In this document: in pieces, positions 10,003 to 21,660 of the stretch | Layout of the letters: each line of letters starts with the position of its first letter | Numbering within the stretch: position 1 is the stretch's first letter | NCBI GenBank assembly: GCA_015179125.1 | Contig: WHVA01000480.1 | Span: 22,392 to 86,391, forward strand | Direction: 5' to 3' | From: Gautieria morchelliformis | Lineage: Eukaryota; Basidiomycota; Agaricomycetes; Gomphales; Gomphaceae | Length of the DNA stretch: 64,000 bases | The notes under the pieces: model-generated | What the model was told of the DNA's origin: nothing | Database searches by the model: none | The model's input: the letters and a program-made list of their open reading frames with translations, nothing else | Position numbers and translations under genes: made by a program

Positions 10003-11330
10003 CTGGGGAGGTCGCGTGGCTTGCTCCCCTCCCTAAGCTCTAGATAGCTATCTAGGGCTTCAAGGTCCTTGCAGGATGACATGGGTTCCCATGTCACGTC
10101 GCCTAGGGTCCAACGGACCTGGAACTCCAGGTCCGTCGAGTTTATCCATCGATGTGTGATAATCTCGTCGACGAGCCACTCCTCGTCGTCATTCACTCCG
10201 AAGTCATAAAATGACTTGGCCTCACGACGGGGGAACAATTCGTCGTTGTTGGCCTTGTAGCGCCATACGAGGTTTGAATGGAAGACTGGTGAAATGCGAT
10301 GGCTTTTCAGCTCGTCTGGAAGATCAAGGGTCACCGTCGAGGCGTTGTTATGAGCCTTGATGACGCGGTACGGTCCGATGTACCGGGGGACTAGTTTTCT
10401 GGCTGTTCCTTTCGGGAGAGTTAGGTTTTGTGTCGAAAGGTAGACGCGGTCGTTGGCCACGTACCTGTCGCTTGCCATACATTTCTTATTTGCATGAAAC
10501 GTTTGCATCACTCGATGCTCTATGATTGCATCATGTGCCGCCATCAGGTTCCATTTTGCCTGATGTGCGAACCGGGCTACCCCCTTGAACGGGGTGTCCA
10601 CGGCCATGGGGAGGTCTATCCTCGGCATATAGCCGTGGTTCAGCTCGAAAGGTGCGAACCCTGTGGTTGCGCTGATGTTGCTGTTGAGGGCAACCTCAAC
10701 CATTGAGCATTTCAATGCCCAATCCTTCTGGTCGTCTCTGATGACCGTGCGCAATATCTGGCCGATAGAGCGGTTTGCCCGCTCGGTGGCTCCATCCATT
10801 TGGGGATGGAAGGCAGTTGACATGAGGAGCTTAGTCCCCATGAGTCGCTGTAGTTCATGCCAGAAGATCGACGTGAACTTCGAGTCTCTGTCCAAGGCGA
10901 TGGAGTCAGGAACTCCGTGGAGTCGAACGACCTCCTTCAGAAACAGCCAGGCTACTCCCTTGGCTGACACGCTCGTCGTGGTTGGTACGAGGTGTACGAG
11001 CGACGTTAGTCGGTCGATGACTACCATCAGGTAGTCACAGTCATTGGATTTGGGCAGGGGCCCCATGAAGTCGATGCCAATCGACTGCCACGGCCTATCT
11101 GGAATGGGTAGGCTGTGTAGTAGGCCTTTGGGCTGTTGTGGTCCGGTTTTCGTCATCTGACACCTTGCGCACGATGTGCAGAACGCTTCTATGTCTGGGC
11201 TCATGCCTGGCCACCAATATGTCTTCGAACATAGTTCGAAGTCTTCAGATGGCCGTAGTGGCCGACCATCTGATGTGCGCAATCGATGATGATTTCAATC
11301 AGCTTCCTTCCCCCTTGAAGACAGAGCGGG
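9993..11330 (-). pseudogene. Gypsy integrase domain (pol)
   Basis: Integrase inserts the element cDNA into chromosomes. Visible in order: an H2C2 zinc region split by frameshifts near 11320 and 11250 (HQMVGHYGHLKTSNYVRR, then FCTSCARCQMTK); the DDE core with IGIDFMGPLPKSNDCDYL (first D), VPDSIALDRDSKFT (second D) and HPQMDGATERANRS (E); then the C-terminal region ending DLPRCH and TAG at 9993-9995. The core is well kept. It continues the RT-RNase H ORF at 11299-13275. Frameshifts make the polyprotein non-functional as it stands. Confidence 0.9.
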
Positions 11331-13275
11331 GGACGGCGATGACGTTTCTTTTGATCTGGTTCTTAGTCCAGATCAGCCCATCCCGGATCCTGAATCTCGG
11401 GTGCGCGTCCGGGTGCGCCATGATCTTTGTGAACATGGTGTCCCTGTGGTACGCGTCTCGTAGGACCTTAGACAGGTCTACGCCTTGCTCGACGACCCGG
11501 CGCAGGGGCACACTGTCATTTCCTGCGGCGATGACTCTGACATCATCGTTGTTGTCGTTGCGTGACGCGGCGACGTTTGCGGGCTCTGGTGAGCCCTCAT
11601 TTAATGCGGCGGATTCCGTTACTCTCGCCTCTGTCTTCTCAGCGAGGCGTTTAGAGCGTCTTGTCGCTGCTGTTTGCAGCTCGATATACCGGTTGGTGGG
11701 CAATAACTCACCGTCCGGGTCTAAACGCGCATCTGCGTTCATGAAGACGTGGTCCGGGTGATTGTCATCACTCGTGTCGTTCTTGTAGTAGTGCGACAGG
11801 CAGTCCGCTACCTTGTTCTCTATACTGTCAATGTGAACGGTGTTGAAATTGAACCGGGAGAGAAACTCCCACCATCTGACCTGGCAGTCAGATAGGCTCT
11901 TCTGGGTCTCGAAGTACTCGAGCCCTTTGTGGTCTGTGACGAGGGTGAACCTTTGCCCCAGCAGTTTGTCCTCCCATTTCATGAGAGCCTCGAGCACCGC
12001 GATCGTCTCGTGCTTGTGAGCCCAGTAGTGTTGCTGAGCAACGCTGAACTTCTTTGACAAGAAGCTGGCAGGTTGACAAGTTTTCCAGTCAGGACCTTGG
12101 CTGTAGACTGCACCGATGCCGGCTTTTGATCCGTCGGTGATCACCCAGATCGGCTCTGGGCACCTTGCGTCTACTGGACGCAGGATTGGGGCCTTACAGG
12201 CCAATGCCTTAATGCTTTGCCAGCATTTGTCTAGTAGTGGCGTCCATTCGAATGGACAGTTATTATGCGCACAGCCCGATAGTGGGGTGGTATATGCGCT
12301 AACATCTGGCATGTAGTGTGCCAGATACTGTACCAGCCCGAGGAAACACTGGATGTCGTTGAATGTCCGTGGCCTGCGCCACTCGCGGATGTGTTGCATC
12401 TTGTCCTTGTCGGCATGTACCCCTCGGCCATCGATGATATGGCCGAGACACTCCATTCGGATGGAATAGAGGTCCACCTTTTTCTTGCTCAGAAAAAGGT
12501 GATTCTTCCTCAGTCTGTCAAAGACGATGTAGAGGTGCTCTTCATGCTCTTGTATTGAGAGCGAGAATATGAAGATGTCGTCCATGTATACATGGACGAA
12601 GCGACCTATGCAGTCGCGGAAAATGGCTGTCATTAGCCGTTGGAATGTTGATGGGGCGTTACAGTCCCCCATCTGGATCACCTGGGTCCTGAAGGTGCCA
12701 AGGATCGTGGCAAAGGCAGTCTTTGCTAGATCCGGATGGATCCGGATCTGCTCGTATGCTTCTGACATATTGAGTTTTGTTTGATACCGACAGCGCGCCA
12801 TGTCGCTGCGAATGATATCCTGATCTGGGAAGGGCGTGACGTCCTTCACCGTGTTCTTGTTCTGCTGGCGCAGATCGAAGACGGTTTGCAATGTACTGTT
12901 CTTCTTCGGCACACACAGCATGGGCACTGCCTGCTGCGTGACTGCCGGAATCCACCACTTTGCAGTGATGTATCGTTCTATCTTAGCCGACAGTTCCTCT
13001 CGGAAGTGTTCAGGGCATTTCGGTAGTCGATACCGCATGTGCTTGTTGGGATCGATGAGGTTGATCTCATGGTTGATCTCGCGTAGTGGCGGGAGTTCTA
13101 ATGGAATTCCACTGACTAGGTCAGTGATTCGTTCCATCCATTCCTCGTGGAGGTGAGGAAGGTCATCATCCGTGAGGATGATGGTGGTGGTTGGCTTAGA
13201 AGCCATTAGGCGCTGTTGGCGTCTATTAGGTCCCGCGGCGCGCAGACCCACTTTCCTCTTTCCCATCGCTTTCAC
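11299..13275 (-). pseudogene. Gypsy reverse transcriptase and RNase H (pol)
   Basis: A 658-residue open stretch. RT shows LPPLREINHEINL, the VPKKNSTLQTVFDLRQQNK block and the catalytic YMDDIFIFS. RNase H follows with WVITDGSKAGIGAVYSQG, HETIAVLEAL and VTDHKGLEYF. The open frame has no ATG at its edge and simply continues the protease remnant upstream after a frameshift. It is shifted out of frame into the integrase near 11320. This is the best preserved long coding stretch of the element. Confidence 0.92.
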
Positions 13276-13353
13276 CGTTAGGTGAGAGCACCTCTCCCTA
13301 TGGTTGTAGGGTGAGTTTGAGGATGAGTCGTCCCGTGGCTCGTCCTCCTTGCT

Positions 13354-13712
13354 TCAATGAGCCAGGTTAGGCTTCGGTGCCTGGGTGATCCTGCTCACCT
13401 GTGGCCCCTTGTCCTCGTTCGTCGCTCTGTCGTCGTCGAATGAGACCTTGCCCGTGGGGATCACTTCGTTCCCCTTGCGGATCGTCCCTGGGCTCAAGAA
13501 GTCCAGGGTTATGCCGAATCTCCTTAGGAACGGTGTCCCTAAGATAGCGTCGTAATATTCAACATTCGCTACGTCGAAATATTCGTCACATGTCTCACGA
13601 CCAAATTTGATGGTCGTGTTCATTCCATAGTTGATCGTGGAATGGCTGCCTATGCAGGCTAGCTGCAGCGCGATTGGCTGCTCCAGGGAGAATGTCTTCA
13701 TGCCGGATAGGG
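13354..13712 (-). pseudogene. Gypsy protease remnant, 5'-truncated
   Basis: Retroviral-type aspartic protease C-terminal half: HSTINYGMNTTIKFG, then YYDAILGTPFLRRFGI, a standard pattern before RT. The catalytic DSG/DTG triad is missing because the sequence switches at about 13712 to LTR1 sequence. No gag or 5' LTR2 remains upstream, so the element is 5'-deleted. Confidence 0.8.
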
Positions 13713-14133
13713 ATGTCAATCCTGATTTGATGGTATGCCTGCTGGCGAATGATGTGAGCAGCGAACGGTCGTTCAGCGAAATACGAGGAAGGGTGAACAG
13801 AGGTGACATAGAGGAGGAGAGGTTGAGGTGGGGGGCGAAGCCGAGCGAACACTGGGGTGGAGTAGCGAAAGGGGAAATACACAGGTCATGGCAATCCAAT
13901 TACCAGAACACCATTGGAAGAGGGTCGCACAGAGGAGGTGGTAGACCCAGCGATGACTGCCGAGTCAGTCCCAAGACGCCGATCGTGCGTTTGACGGCGT
14001 GGCTATGGTAGTTGGCGCGAACAGCGAGAATTGGTTGCCGAACATGACAATGGCGATCGGAACAAACACGAAGGTGGAGTGAGAAAATAGGAAAACTGAG
14101 CTTCTGAGTATGGGAAATAAACGCGTCATGACA
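13713..14133 (-). mobile_element. Two LTR1-family end fragments in a row
   Basis: 13713-13894 matches the LTR1 outer end (the CTGCTGGCGAATGATGTGAG block, ending near GGTCATGGCA). 13895-14133 is a second, more diverged piece ending AAATAAACGCGTCATGACA. Both read as the reverse complement of the LTR1 start. They truncate the gypsy protease on one side and the Plavaka relic on the other. Confidence 0.6.
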
Positions 14134-15519
14134 AAAGCCTTGAAGACCTGTAGGTCTTCTGTGCCCTCACCTGACTTCCGCAGACTCTGCCTGCGGGCCG
14201 TGGACAAACCATTCGGGGAGGATGTTCCACATGGGAATATTTTTCAGTGTTTTACCCCTGACCTTCTCCATCAGCTCCACAAGGGGGTGTTTAAGGATCA
14301 TCTGGTCAAGTGGTGCATCCAGCTTGCTGGTGCTGAGGAAGTGGATCGACGATTTCAAGCCTTGCCCAATCATCCAGGTCTACGATACTTCAAAAAAGGC
14401 ATTTCGACCATTTCACAATGCACTGGCCATGAACACAAAGAGATGGAGCGTGTCTTTGCCAGCCTGATCTATGGTGCCGTGCCTCCATGTGTCACTGCAG
14501 TGGCCAGAGCCGTCATTGACTTTATGTATTATGCATCTTTTGCCTCCCATTCTACTGAAACATTACGATGATTGCAGGATGCACTCAACACCTTTCATCA
14601 GAAAAAGCAAGTCTTCATTGACCATCACATTTGCACTCACTTCCGAATACCCAAAATCCACATGATGGAGCATTATGTGGCTCTCATCCGTTCCAAAGGC
14701 TCCGCTGACAGCTTCAATACTGAACTATCAGAGCGCCTGCATATAGACTATGCCAAGGAGGGTTACCGTGCTAGCAACAAAAAGAATTACACACAGCAGA
14801 TTATCAAGTATCTCACCCACCATGAAGCTATTGATGCTTTCAAGAGCTTCCTTGCCTGGACAACAGATCATCGTACTGACACATCTACATACTCAGACTC
14901 AGACTCGCAAATGTCCGATGATATTAGTGACAATGAATCTGACAGGCCTGCCAACATTGCAATTCCCCTATTATCATCACATTCCACCAAGTGGCAACTT
15001 GCCAAGGAGCCTCCATATCATCACGTGTCCCTGGAATTTCTCAAGGATAAGCACAGTGCTGTAGATATCGTCCCGGCTCTCACAACGTACCTGGTCACCA
15101 AAGTGCCTGCATGCCGAGTGACCCCATCCAACTACGACCTCGTCGATGTCTATGCCAAGATATTGAGGTTCCTCCTCTCCCCTCAACGACTCACTGATGA
15201 GACACAAAAGGATAGCGTCCGTGCCACTCCTTTCCAGCACAAACACTAGCAAGTCATCCAGCAGCACTTTGACACTGCCCTTGTGCATGACGACCTGGAA
15301 GCCGAAGACGTAGGTCTAAAAGGCGAGTCAACATTCGATCCGCAGTATGCTACAAAAATCACGCACACTCAAGGCTATCGCATCGCCCGTGTCCGAGTCA
15401 TTTTCAGGCTCCCATATTGGTTCCATTGTGATCATACATTGGCGTATATTAAATTGTTGAGACAAATGGGAGAGCCTAATGAACCGCTGCGCATGTCACC
15501 GGTATCATATGCGACATGA
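14134..15519 (+). pseudogene. Plavaka-type (CACTA-like) transposase, 3' part
   Basis: Recognisable blocks in order: [98 protein letters not shown], an acidic DSDSQMSDDISD stretch, and a C-terminal GYRIARVRVIFRLP block. This family is common in Agaricomycete genomes as domesticated or decayed transposases. A TGA at 14569 and a TAG at 15247 interrupt an otherwise continuous frame, and the N-terminal half is missing at the LTR1 junction at 14133. No terminal inverted repeat was found. Confidence 0.75.
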
Positions 15520-16200
15520 GAAGGACGTCACCATGCGACCATAGTTCCCATTGATTCGATCCTGCGGAGTTGCCATTTGACACCGAAATTCGGTCGTCAG
15601 CGCAATGCAACCTGGACAGCGGAAAACGTACTGGATAAATGCTCGGACTTTTTTCTGAACTCTCATCGTAGTATATACATGTTCCAGATGTGCGACGGCG
15701 ATTTTGTATTAGAGGAAAATCTGATTTGTTGTAACAAAAGAATGCGCAAGAGGATGGCGCTGCTGACCTGTTAAAACAAAGTTTAGGAAGTGATGAGATC
15801 CGTGGAGAAGGGGATGTGTAAAGCTTCGGCGAGAGCGAGTTGAGCAGCTCGACTGGTGCGCTCCAAATTGGAAATGACGACAACTTGAGGTAGATATGCA
15901 AGCCGAGTGTTGACAGTACACGGTTCTGTTCGGGGCCGTGGAAGGCGAGAAGCACTTGGAGGTGGCACAGTACTGTCTGACCCTTCTGTAAAGTGGCTGG
16001 AGGGTGGTGGTAGGCTGGTGTGAGATGGTCTTCATTTAGACGAAGATGAACCACTGGAAGGGGATATGAAGAGGGATTCCATGAATTCTCCTAGGGGTTG
16101 AGGGGAGCGAACGTTAACGCGCTTGGCTTGCACTGCAAATACTGTGGAGAGAACCTGCGCAACATGGGCATGAAGATCCTTGACCAACCTGTACGATGAG
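15520..16200. other. Unassigned stretch
   Basis: A minus-strand open frame (16054-15476, 192 residues, Ser/Pro-rich) is present but has no recognisable motif and is probably fortuitous. I see no repeats beyond simple similarity to neighbouring transposon debris. Confidence 0.4.
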
Positions 16201-16801
16201 CAGTATGATAGTATACGAAAGGCAAAGTAGATGGGCACCTGGCGCTCATACGGCAGAGAAGGACAAACACGAAGTCATATAGGAGCCACTAGTAGTGGCC
16301 ACGTGCACATCGCTGTACCCGTTCGAGAAGCCTACATCAGGAAAATTCCGAAAACCTGGTAGCCAAGCCCAAAAATACATTGGCTGACGGGCACTACTGA
16401 TGGCCACGTAACTCGGGCCTGCCTATGTAGCCTGCGTAGGCCGACGTATATTGCAGATGCCTCCGTAAGCTGCATAGGCCGACGTACTAATGCCAGATCA
16501 ACGTAGTCTACGCGGCTGGGTCACTAACAAAGGCCATGATATAGGTTACGTGTATGGTGAGATATGGTGAGTATCTCCCTCCAAACCACTCCAGGCACGG
16601 TACTCCAATCAGATTATTGTCACGCTATCCATGTTGCGGGCCCCCTGCACATATGAAAACATGGCAAATACTACTTGTCGAACGGGTATAGCGGTGTGCA
16701 CGTGGCCACTAGGTGACTCGTAGATGACTTCGTGTTCGTCTTTCTCTGCCGTATGAGTGCCAGGTGCCCATCTACTTTGCCTTTTGTATACTATCATACT
16801 G
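16201..16801. mobile_element. MITE with about 128-bp terminal inverted repeats
   Basis: Left arm 16201-16330 and right arm 16674-16801 are reverse complements over about 128 bases with few mismatches, both ending CAGTATGATAGTATAC outward. The core 16331-16673 recurs inverted at about 19889-20236 and, more diverged, inside the hAT-like MITE near 7215-7450. There is no coding capacity. I could not find a clean target duplication, so the superfamily is open. Confidence 0.85.
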
Positions 16802-16872
16802 CATCAATCGTAGGAAGAGTATTTCCCAATGAATTAAGAATCCACCCAGTGTAGTAACTGGTTTGGACAAAG

Positions 16873-17694
16873 TATGCCTTTCATTCTGTTCACCTCCCTT
16901 GGTTCCTACTAATGTAATTGCGCGCAGAATGCTGTATCATATGCCAGACCTCCTTCACCCTCCACCTCTGCCTCATCTATTGCTTCTTCACCGTCAAGGG
17001 CTAGTCAGGCAACACCGTTGACGCTAGGCAGGAATTCTATGCCTAGTCAATTGCGTACAGCTTCGATTTCTAGCGTGGATCAAGCTTTGTCCAATTCTTT
17101 GGAAGTGTGGCCACGGAACTCGACCAGTCAATTTGATCTCGGAACTCCTTTGTCACCGCTCGGTTCAGACGACAAAAAGCCTGTGGACTCGACTAGTGAC
17201 TGAGCCATTACATGTCTTGTTGCAGAAGATAACCAAATCGGCCAAAAGATTCTAGAGACCCTCTTAATGCGAATGGGATGTCGGTGCGTACTCGCTGCGG
17301 ATGGCGCCCAAGCGATCACCGTTGCCTTGGGGGACATCAGTGAGGGATTAGGGCGACAGAAGGCTGACTGCAGTGTAGAGTTTGACTGTATACTGATGGA
17401 CTTGCATATGCCTGTCGTCGACGGCAAGCAGGCTGCTAAGTATATCAAAAGCACAAATAACAAGAACACCACGGTCATGCGTCAGCTAGGATTTTTCACA
17501 TTTTTGTCTTCTGCCCATCTTGTGTCTTGCACTTGCACATCTACATCCACACCATTGTCATATCCTACAGTTGATTGGGTAAGTGAACCAAGGATAACTT
17601 GACCAGCTAATGACACCATCTTCAGTGGGCTTTGGGCGTCATTGGTTACGAATTTCTGTATGGTCTGCCGCCGTTCCAGCTGACACCCCATGCA
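16873..17694 (+). pseudogene. Rim15-like fragment: response-regulator domain followed by kinase scrap
   Basis: A Ser/Pro-rich linker (from about 16928, after a probable intron 16873-16927) leads into a receiver domain: CLVAEDNQIGQKILETLL, MRMGCRCVLAADGAQA, and the phospho-acceptor region FDCILMDLHMPVVDG, ending YIKSTNNKNTT. This arrangement and wording fit the C-terminal response-regulator domain of fungal Rim15/Cek1 PAS kinases, which control quiescence and nutrient responses. A TGA at 17202-17204 breaks the frame just before the domain. After about 90 unrelated bases comes VDW, a clean intron (17579-17625) and WALGVIGYEFLYGLPPF, which is kinase subdomain IX. In Rim15 the kinase precedes the receiver domain, so the order here is shuffled. 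Confidence 0.7.
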
Positions 17695-17901
17695 AGCCTC
17701 ACAGGTGACAACACCTCGACAAGCTTCCGCTTGCATGTTGTGGACGTATCAACAATATTGGTAAGGTATTTTTTTCCATACATCAAGTTGTTCGGTCTCC
17801 GATCGCTGTTGCCCCCAGTCATGTGACCCGTTGCCAACTTGTGTCAAACCACCACCTTGTTGTCAACTTGCGTCAAACCCCACCTTTGATCCCACACAAC
17901 G

Positions 17902-19501
17902 ATGAAGCAGAAATGCCAAGCACTTCAAGAAATCGATCTTCGGCAGCTTCCTACGCGCAATGGAGCCCCCAGCAAGCCGAAAATGGGTAAGACCGTGGCT
18001 CTCACCACTAACAATTCCCCCAAGACAAGCACCCGCGCCACTTCCATCACTGAGCATGCAGACTTGTCTTGCACCAAAGGTGTGACTCAGGGGATGACAG
18101 AAAAAGGACAAGAGTGGAGTGAGTTCTTCATGTGTTATGCTAATGGAAGAGCACTGACCTGTCCCTAGAAAACCAGATCGTGAAACTCCAACTCGCACGA
18201 GAACGACGCGCCAAAGAAGCTCAAGCGAAGGAAGCGGCCCATGTCAAATCGCAGACACAGTGCAAAGCCATAGAAACAATGGTAGCTGTGGGCCTGAGTA
18301 CTGAGGAAATACAGGAGTACCTTGAGGATCCTGACGCAGATGCGTCAGACTCAGACGATGGTGGAGAGAGCATTGGTGCATTTGCCTTCGCTGTGGGACC
18401 ATGCGCACGCTAGGGGTTTATATTTGCCTCCTTAGACTACATCAATGATACACATGTCCCTATCGAAGACGAGGTCTGTGTTGAACACGTCTACAGAGGT
18501 CCAAATACCCCATCTGGCAATGAAACGGCCCACCAGGACAATGTTACAAAAGTACGTGATATTTCTTCGGTGCACAATCGCTCGTCTTACATTTTAAGTG
18601 AGCTATGGGCCATCGAGTGCTGGAAAAATGGCTGTGAACAGAAGGGGCAGGAATTCGCACTTACTGACGTGCACAAGAAACTGGTACGTGTAGTCTTTCG
18701 CCTAAGGTGCCAATCCGCCTGATATGCACCAGATCATGGACCGTCATTCAACTATTCGTGGCCATGTCAAAGACAAGGTTGCCCTCAAGGCGGCAGTCTA
18801 TTATGGGTTCCGCCATGGTACTGATGATGTGACAATTCAGGCCAACAAGACGTTGGCCGAAGTTCTAATCCAGGAGGATGGCTACGTGTACCAGGTCAGT
18901 CTTGCGCTAGGCACGCCCGCCATGCTGAATTCACGTATATATATAGGATGTGGCGAAGTCCACGGGCATCTATGCTCACCCAATCCTGCAGGAGATAATC
19001 AATGAGCAATGGTTCAATTCCAAGAAGGCCGGTGGAATCAAATACTCTGCTTCTTTCCATCCCATCCCCGACACCAGCATTGCCCTTGTGTTTACAGTGG
19101 TAATGTATCTTACTACCAATGTTCAAACCACAATTTTCTAATTATTTCTCAGGTTGAATTTGTGATTTCTAGATGGGCCTCCGGCCGACATGTCAAAGGC
19201 GGGACTTTTGCTGAGGCGTTGTTCCATTATGTATACATTCGTCATCTCAAAGGCCTGAAAGCCTGGCGAAGTTTTAATGCAAAATCAGTGAAGAGTCTCG
19301 CTCGACTCAAGGAGAATCTTCATGATAATGGGATGTATGTCCCTCTGTATTATTAACCCTTCACAAAGGGCCTTGACCTGGGCCGCTATCTGTGGACTGC
19401 ATGCTCGCCTTCCGATCTTGCAAGATGACCCGAAGCCGCACTTCAACATGATGAAGTTCTCCCTGGCCGTGCAGGCCATTGAATCATCCGACGAGGATTG
19501 A
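17902..19501 (+). CDS. DUF6532-like fungal protein, multi-exon, possibly decayed
   Basis: The best exons are 18733-18894, 18947-19099, 19153-19334 and 19369-19501 (stop TGA). Introns are 18684-18732, 18895-18946, 19100-19152 and 19335-19368, the last only 34 nt and so less certain. The joined product has DRHSTIRGHVKDKVALKAA, IYAHPILQEIINEQWF, SFHPIPDTSIALVFTV, EFVISRWASGRHVKGGTFAE and HYVYIRHLKGLKAW, matching the pattern I associate with DUF6532 proteins of Agaricomycetes (function unknown, often multicopy). Upstream a helical, charged stretch (KLQLARERRAKEAQAKEA) and an acidic run could be its N-terminal part. A TAG at about 18411 interrupts that section, so either an intron is missed or the gene is broken. 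The start at 17902 is a guess. Confidence 0.55.
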
Positions 19502-19888
19502 GATTGGGGTAGATTGAGGGCTCAATTGCCTCTTTATTTGCCCATGGGCCATGTTGCAGATAGTACTATGTGATATATTCATTCTAAACTAGCGCAAATC
19601 AAACATCAATACGTGCCAAATTGATTCCAAACTAGCTGATATCAAGGAAATACAGCGTGCAGCATAGCGCTACAGCGAAACTACCTTGCGGCGATGTATT
19701 GGGTACAGGGCACAATGTAGTCTTGTGGGTCCGCTATCTAGCCCTACATGACAGCTACATCTGCCTACACGGCCGACAGTACTACCTGCGAACTACAGTA
19801 TACTACATAAACGGCCAATGTCCTACAGGCCTATAAGTCCTACGTGGGCTACGTAGGACTGCATAGAACTGCGTATCACCATGCCTTT
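19502..19888. other. Unassigned, MITE-like edge sequence
   Basis: About 390 bases between the DUF6532-like gene and a MITE core. It contains a 10-bp inverted repeat AGTCCTACGT / ACGTAGGACT near 19830-19855 and several TACG/CCTAC motifs, as in the MITE interiors. No gene seen. Confidence 0.4.
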
Positions 19889-20236
19889 TTCCTGATGTAT
19901 TTGCCATGTTTTCATGTGCAGGAGGCCAGCAACATGGATAGCGTGACAATAACCTGATTGGAGTACCGCGCCTGGAGTGGATTGGAGGGAGATAATGCCC
20001 TCACCATATCTCACCATACATGTACCCTAGATCATGGCCTTTGTTAGTGACTCCGCCGCGTAGACTACGTTGACCCGGCCTTAGTACGTCGGCCTATGCA
20101 GCCTACGGAGGCATCTGCGATATACGTCGGCCTACGCAGGCTACATAGGCAGGCCCGAGTTACGTGGCCAGCAGTAGCGCCCGTCGGCCGATGTATTTTT
20201 GGGCTCGGCTACCAGGTTTTCGGCGTTTCCTGATGT
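19889..20236. mobile_element. Second copy of the MITE core, inverted
   Basis: Matches the core of the 16201-16801 MITE in reverse orientation (for example GTAGACTACGTTGACCCGGC and the CCAGGTTTTCGGCGTTTCC end), without its long terminal repeats. The direct repeat TTTCCTGATGT occurs at both edges. Beyond 20236 the sequence switches to the NLR-fragment repeat. Confidence 0.7.
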
Positions 20237-21660
20237 TACGAGGAGCTGTGACGAGCCCTGGGTTATTATTCATTATCTTCTCATAACCGGTGAGTGATCA
20301 TGGCATGATCGTCTATTCTAACAGTGAGCAAACGTCCGACAATTAAGTCAAAACCCCTAGGTTGGTAGGTAATTGTTTATCATCTGAGCCGAAGACTGTC
20401 TACGACGACCCGATGTGTCTGAGCCTCAGGCTGTCAAATCGTCAAGCGATCTCTGACTCGTGGGCGATGGCAGACTTGTCGTCACCCGCTTCGAGGAAAA
20501 TATCGGGGTGGTGGTGTGTTATCCTGGTTATTCTGTTCCCTGGTTCCTCGCAGACATCCTGATCCTGTATCCGCACTAAACCGGGCACCTGTTGCAGATG
20601 GCATGTAATTGAGATGAAGATCCGTAGCTATTTGCAAGGCATATTAGTCTCAGAACGTTATTAAGATTGGAGAACACACAAATATTTTCACGGACGACAT
20701 CCAGAACACGCATGGCAGTAATACTGGTGTTGGTGTGCGTGGCGGCATCTTCGGGTAGTACTAGTGCCAACCTGAGTCGATTGATCTTGTCCTTGAATTG
20801 CCCAACATCCGAGACACGATTCTGCAACGTTATTCCTGCGTAGGGACGGTCGTTCGGTTGTGTTTCTACGACTGTTTACAAGCTGTATTAGCCTCGGGAA
20901 AGGCCCAAAATCGGAAAACACACGGAGGTCACTAAGGTTAACATGTATTAGAGGGATTTCAATATGAATGTCTTCTTCCTGTATCGCCCATCTGTGTTTG
21001 TCGAATGCATCCTGGTATTGCTTGACTTTGTCATCAATCTTTGACGCTAGATTCCTCACGATTATTTTCACTGAACCAAGATCAGCAAGAACTACCACCT
21101 GACATAGTGGGACCAACATACATCGATCCCTCTTATTCATGTAGTCGCGCATGAAGAAGCCGCACTCTATCGCCTGATGCGTCAAAGATATGATAATCGA
21201 CTTTCGCAGCTTCATTAAATTCTCCGCGTGGAGGAATGCGTAGGCCTCTCCAATACTCACACCCAGCCTATTGAATGTATCGTCCTGGTCCTTCTGAGCA
21301 ATTATATTCTGCATATAGTCGAACCCAGATATCAGACATGTCTATCCAGTTGGTGCATGTGGTAGATGTACCCTGTGCAGACCGGACATGATGGACAACG
21401 CCCACTTTGCATCATTATATATCTAGAAACAGGCCACGGATGTTATCGAGTGATCTGGAAAACTGACACCTTGATTACCTCTGGGATGCGAGCCTCAATC
21501 TTCCAGCTAAAATGCCTGATCTCGTCCACGAGGTTATCCCAAATCGCCTTTGTCATAGTATGGGAAGCATTGGTGGTGGAAGTGACACCATTGACCACAA
21601 CCCCTGCATCAATGATTAGGTGTCGGGTCCATACTTATTACTGACATCTTTTACTTCGCT
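20237..21660 (-). pseudogene. NLR/STAND N-terminal fragment, copy A
   Basis: Minus-strand pieces: DNLVDEIRHFSWKIEARIPE (near 21540), DDTFNRLGVSIGEAYAFLHA and THQAIECGFFMRDYMNKRDR (21270-21120), then INRLRLALVLPEDAATHTN and ITAMRVLDVVRENICVFSNL (20780-20680), and downstream a CLRGTRE-like motif. This order is what precedes the NACHT P-loop in Agaricomycete NLR-like proteins, which sense non-self or stress. The frames do not connect without shifts, and no P-loop or WD40/TPR repeats remain, so it is a relic. The 3' roughly 700 bases repeat inverted at 43650-44335. Confidence 0.6.

Noticed and set aside
15476..16054. 192-residue minus-strand ORF
   Set aside because: No motif, poor codon pattern, and no splice or promoter support.
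19697..20258. A second hAT element ending CAGGGCAC / GAGCCCTG
   Set aside because: The supposed right end is also present, with sequence continuing past it, in the copy at 44310; flanks show no 8-bp duplication.
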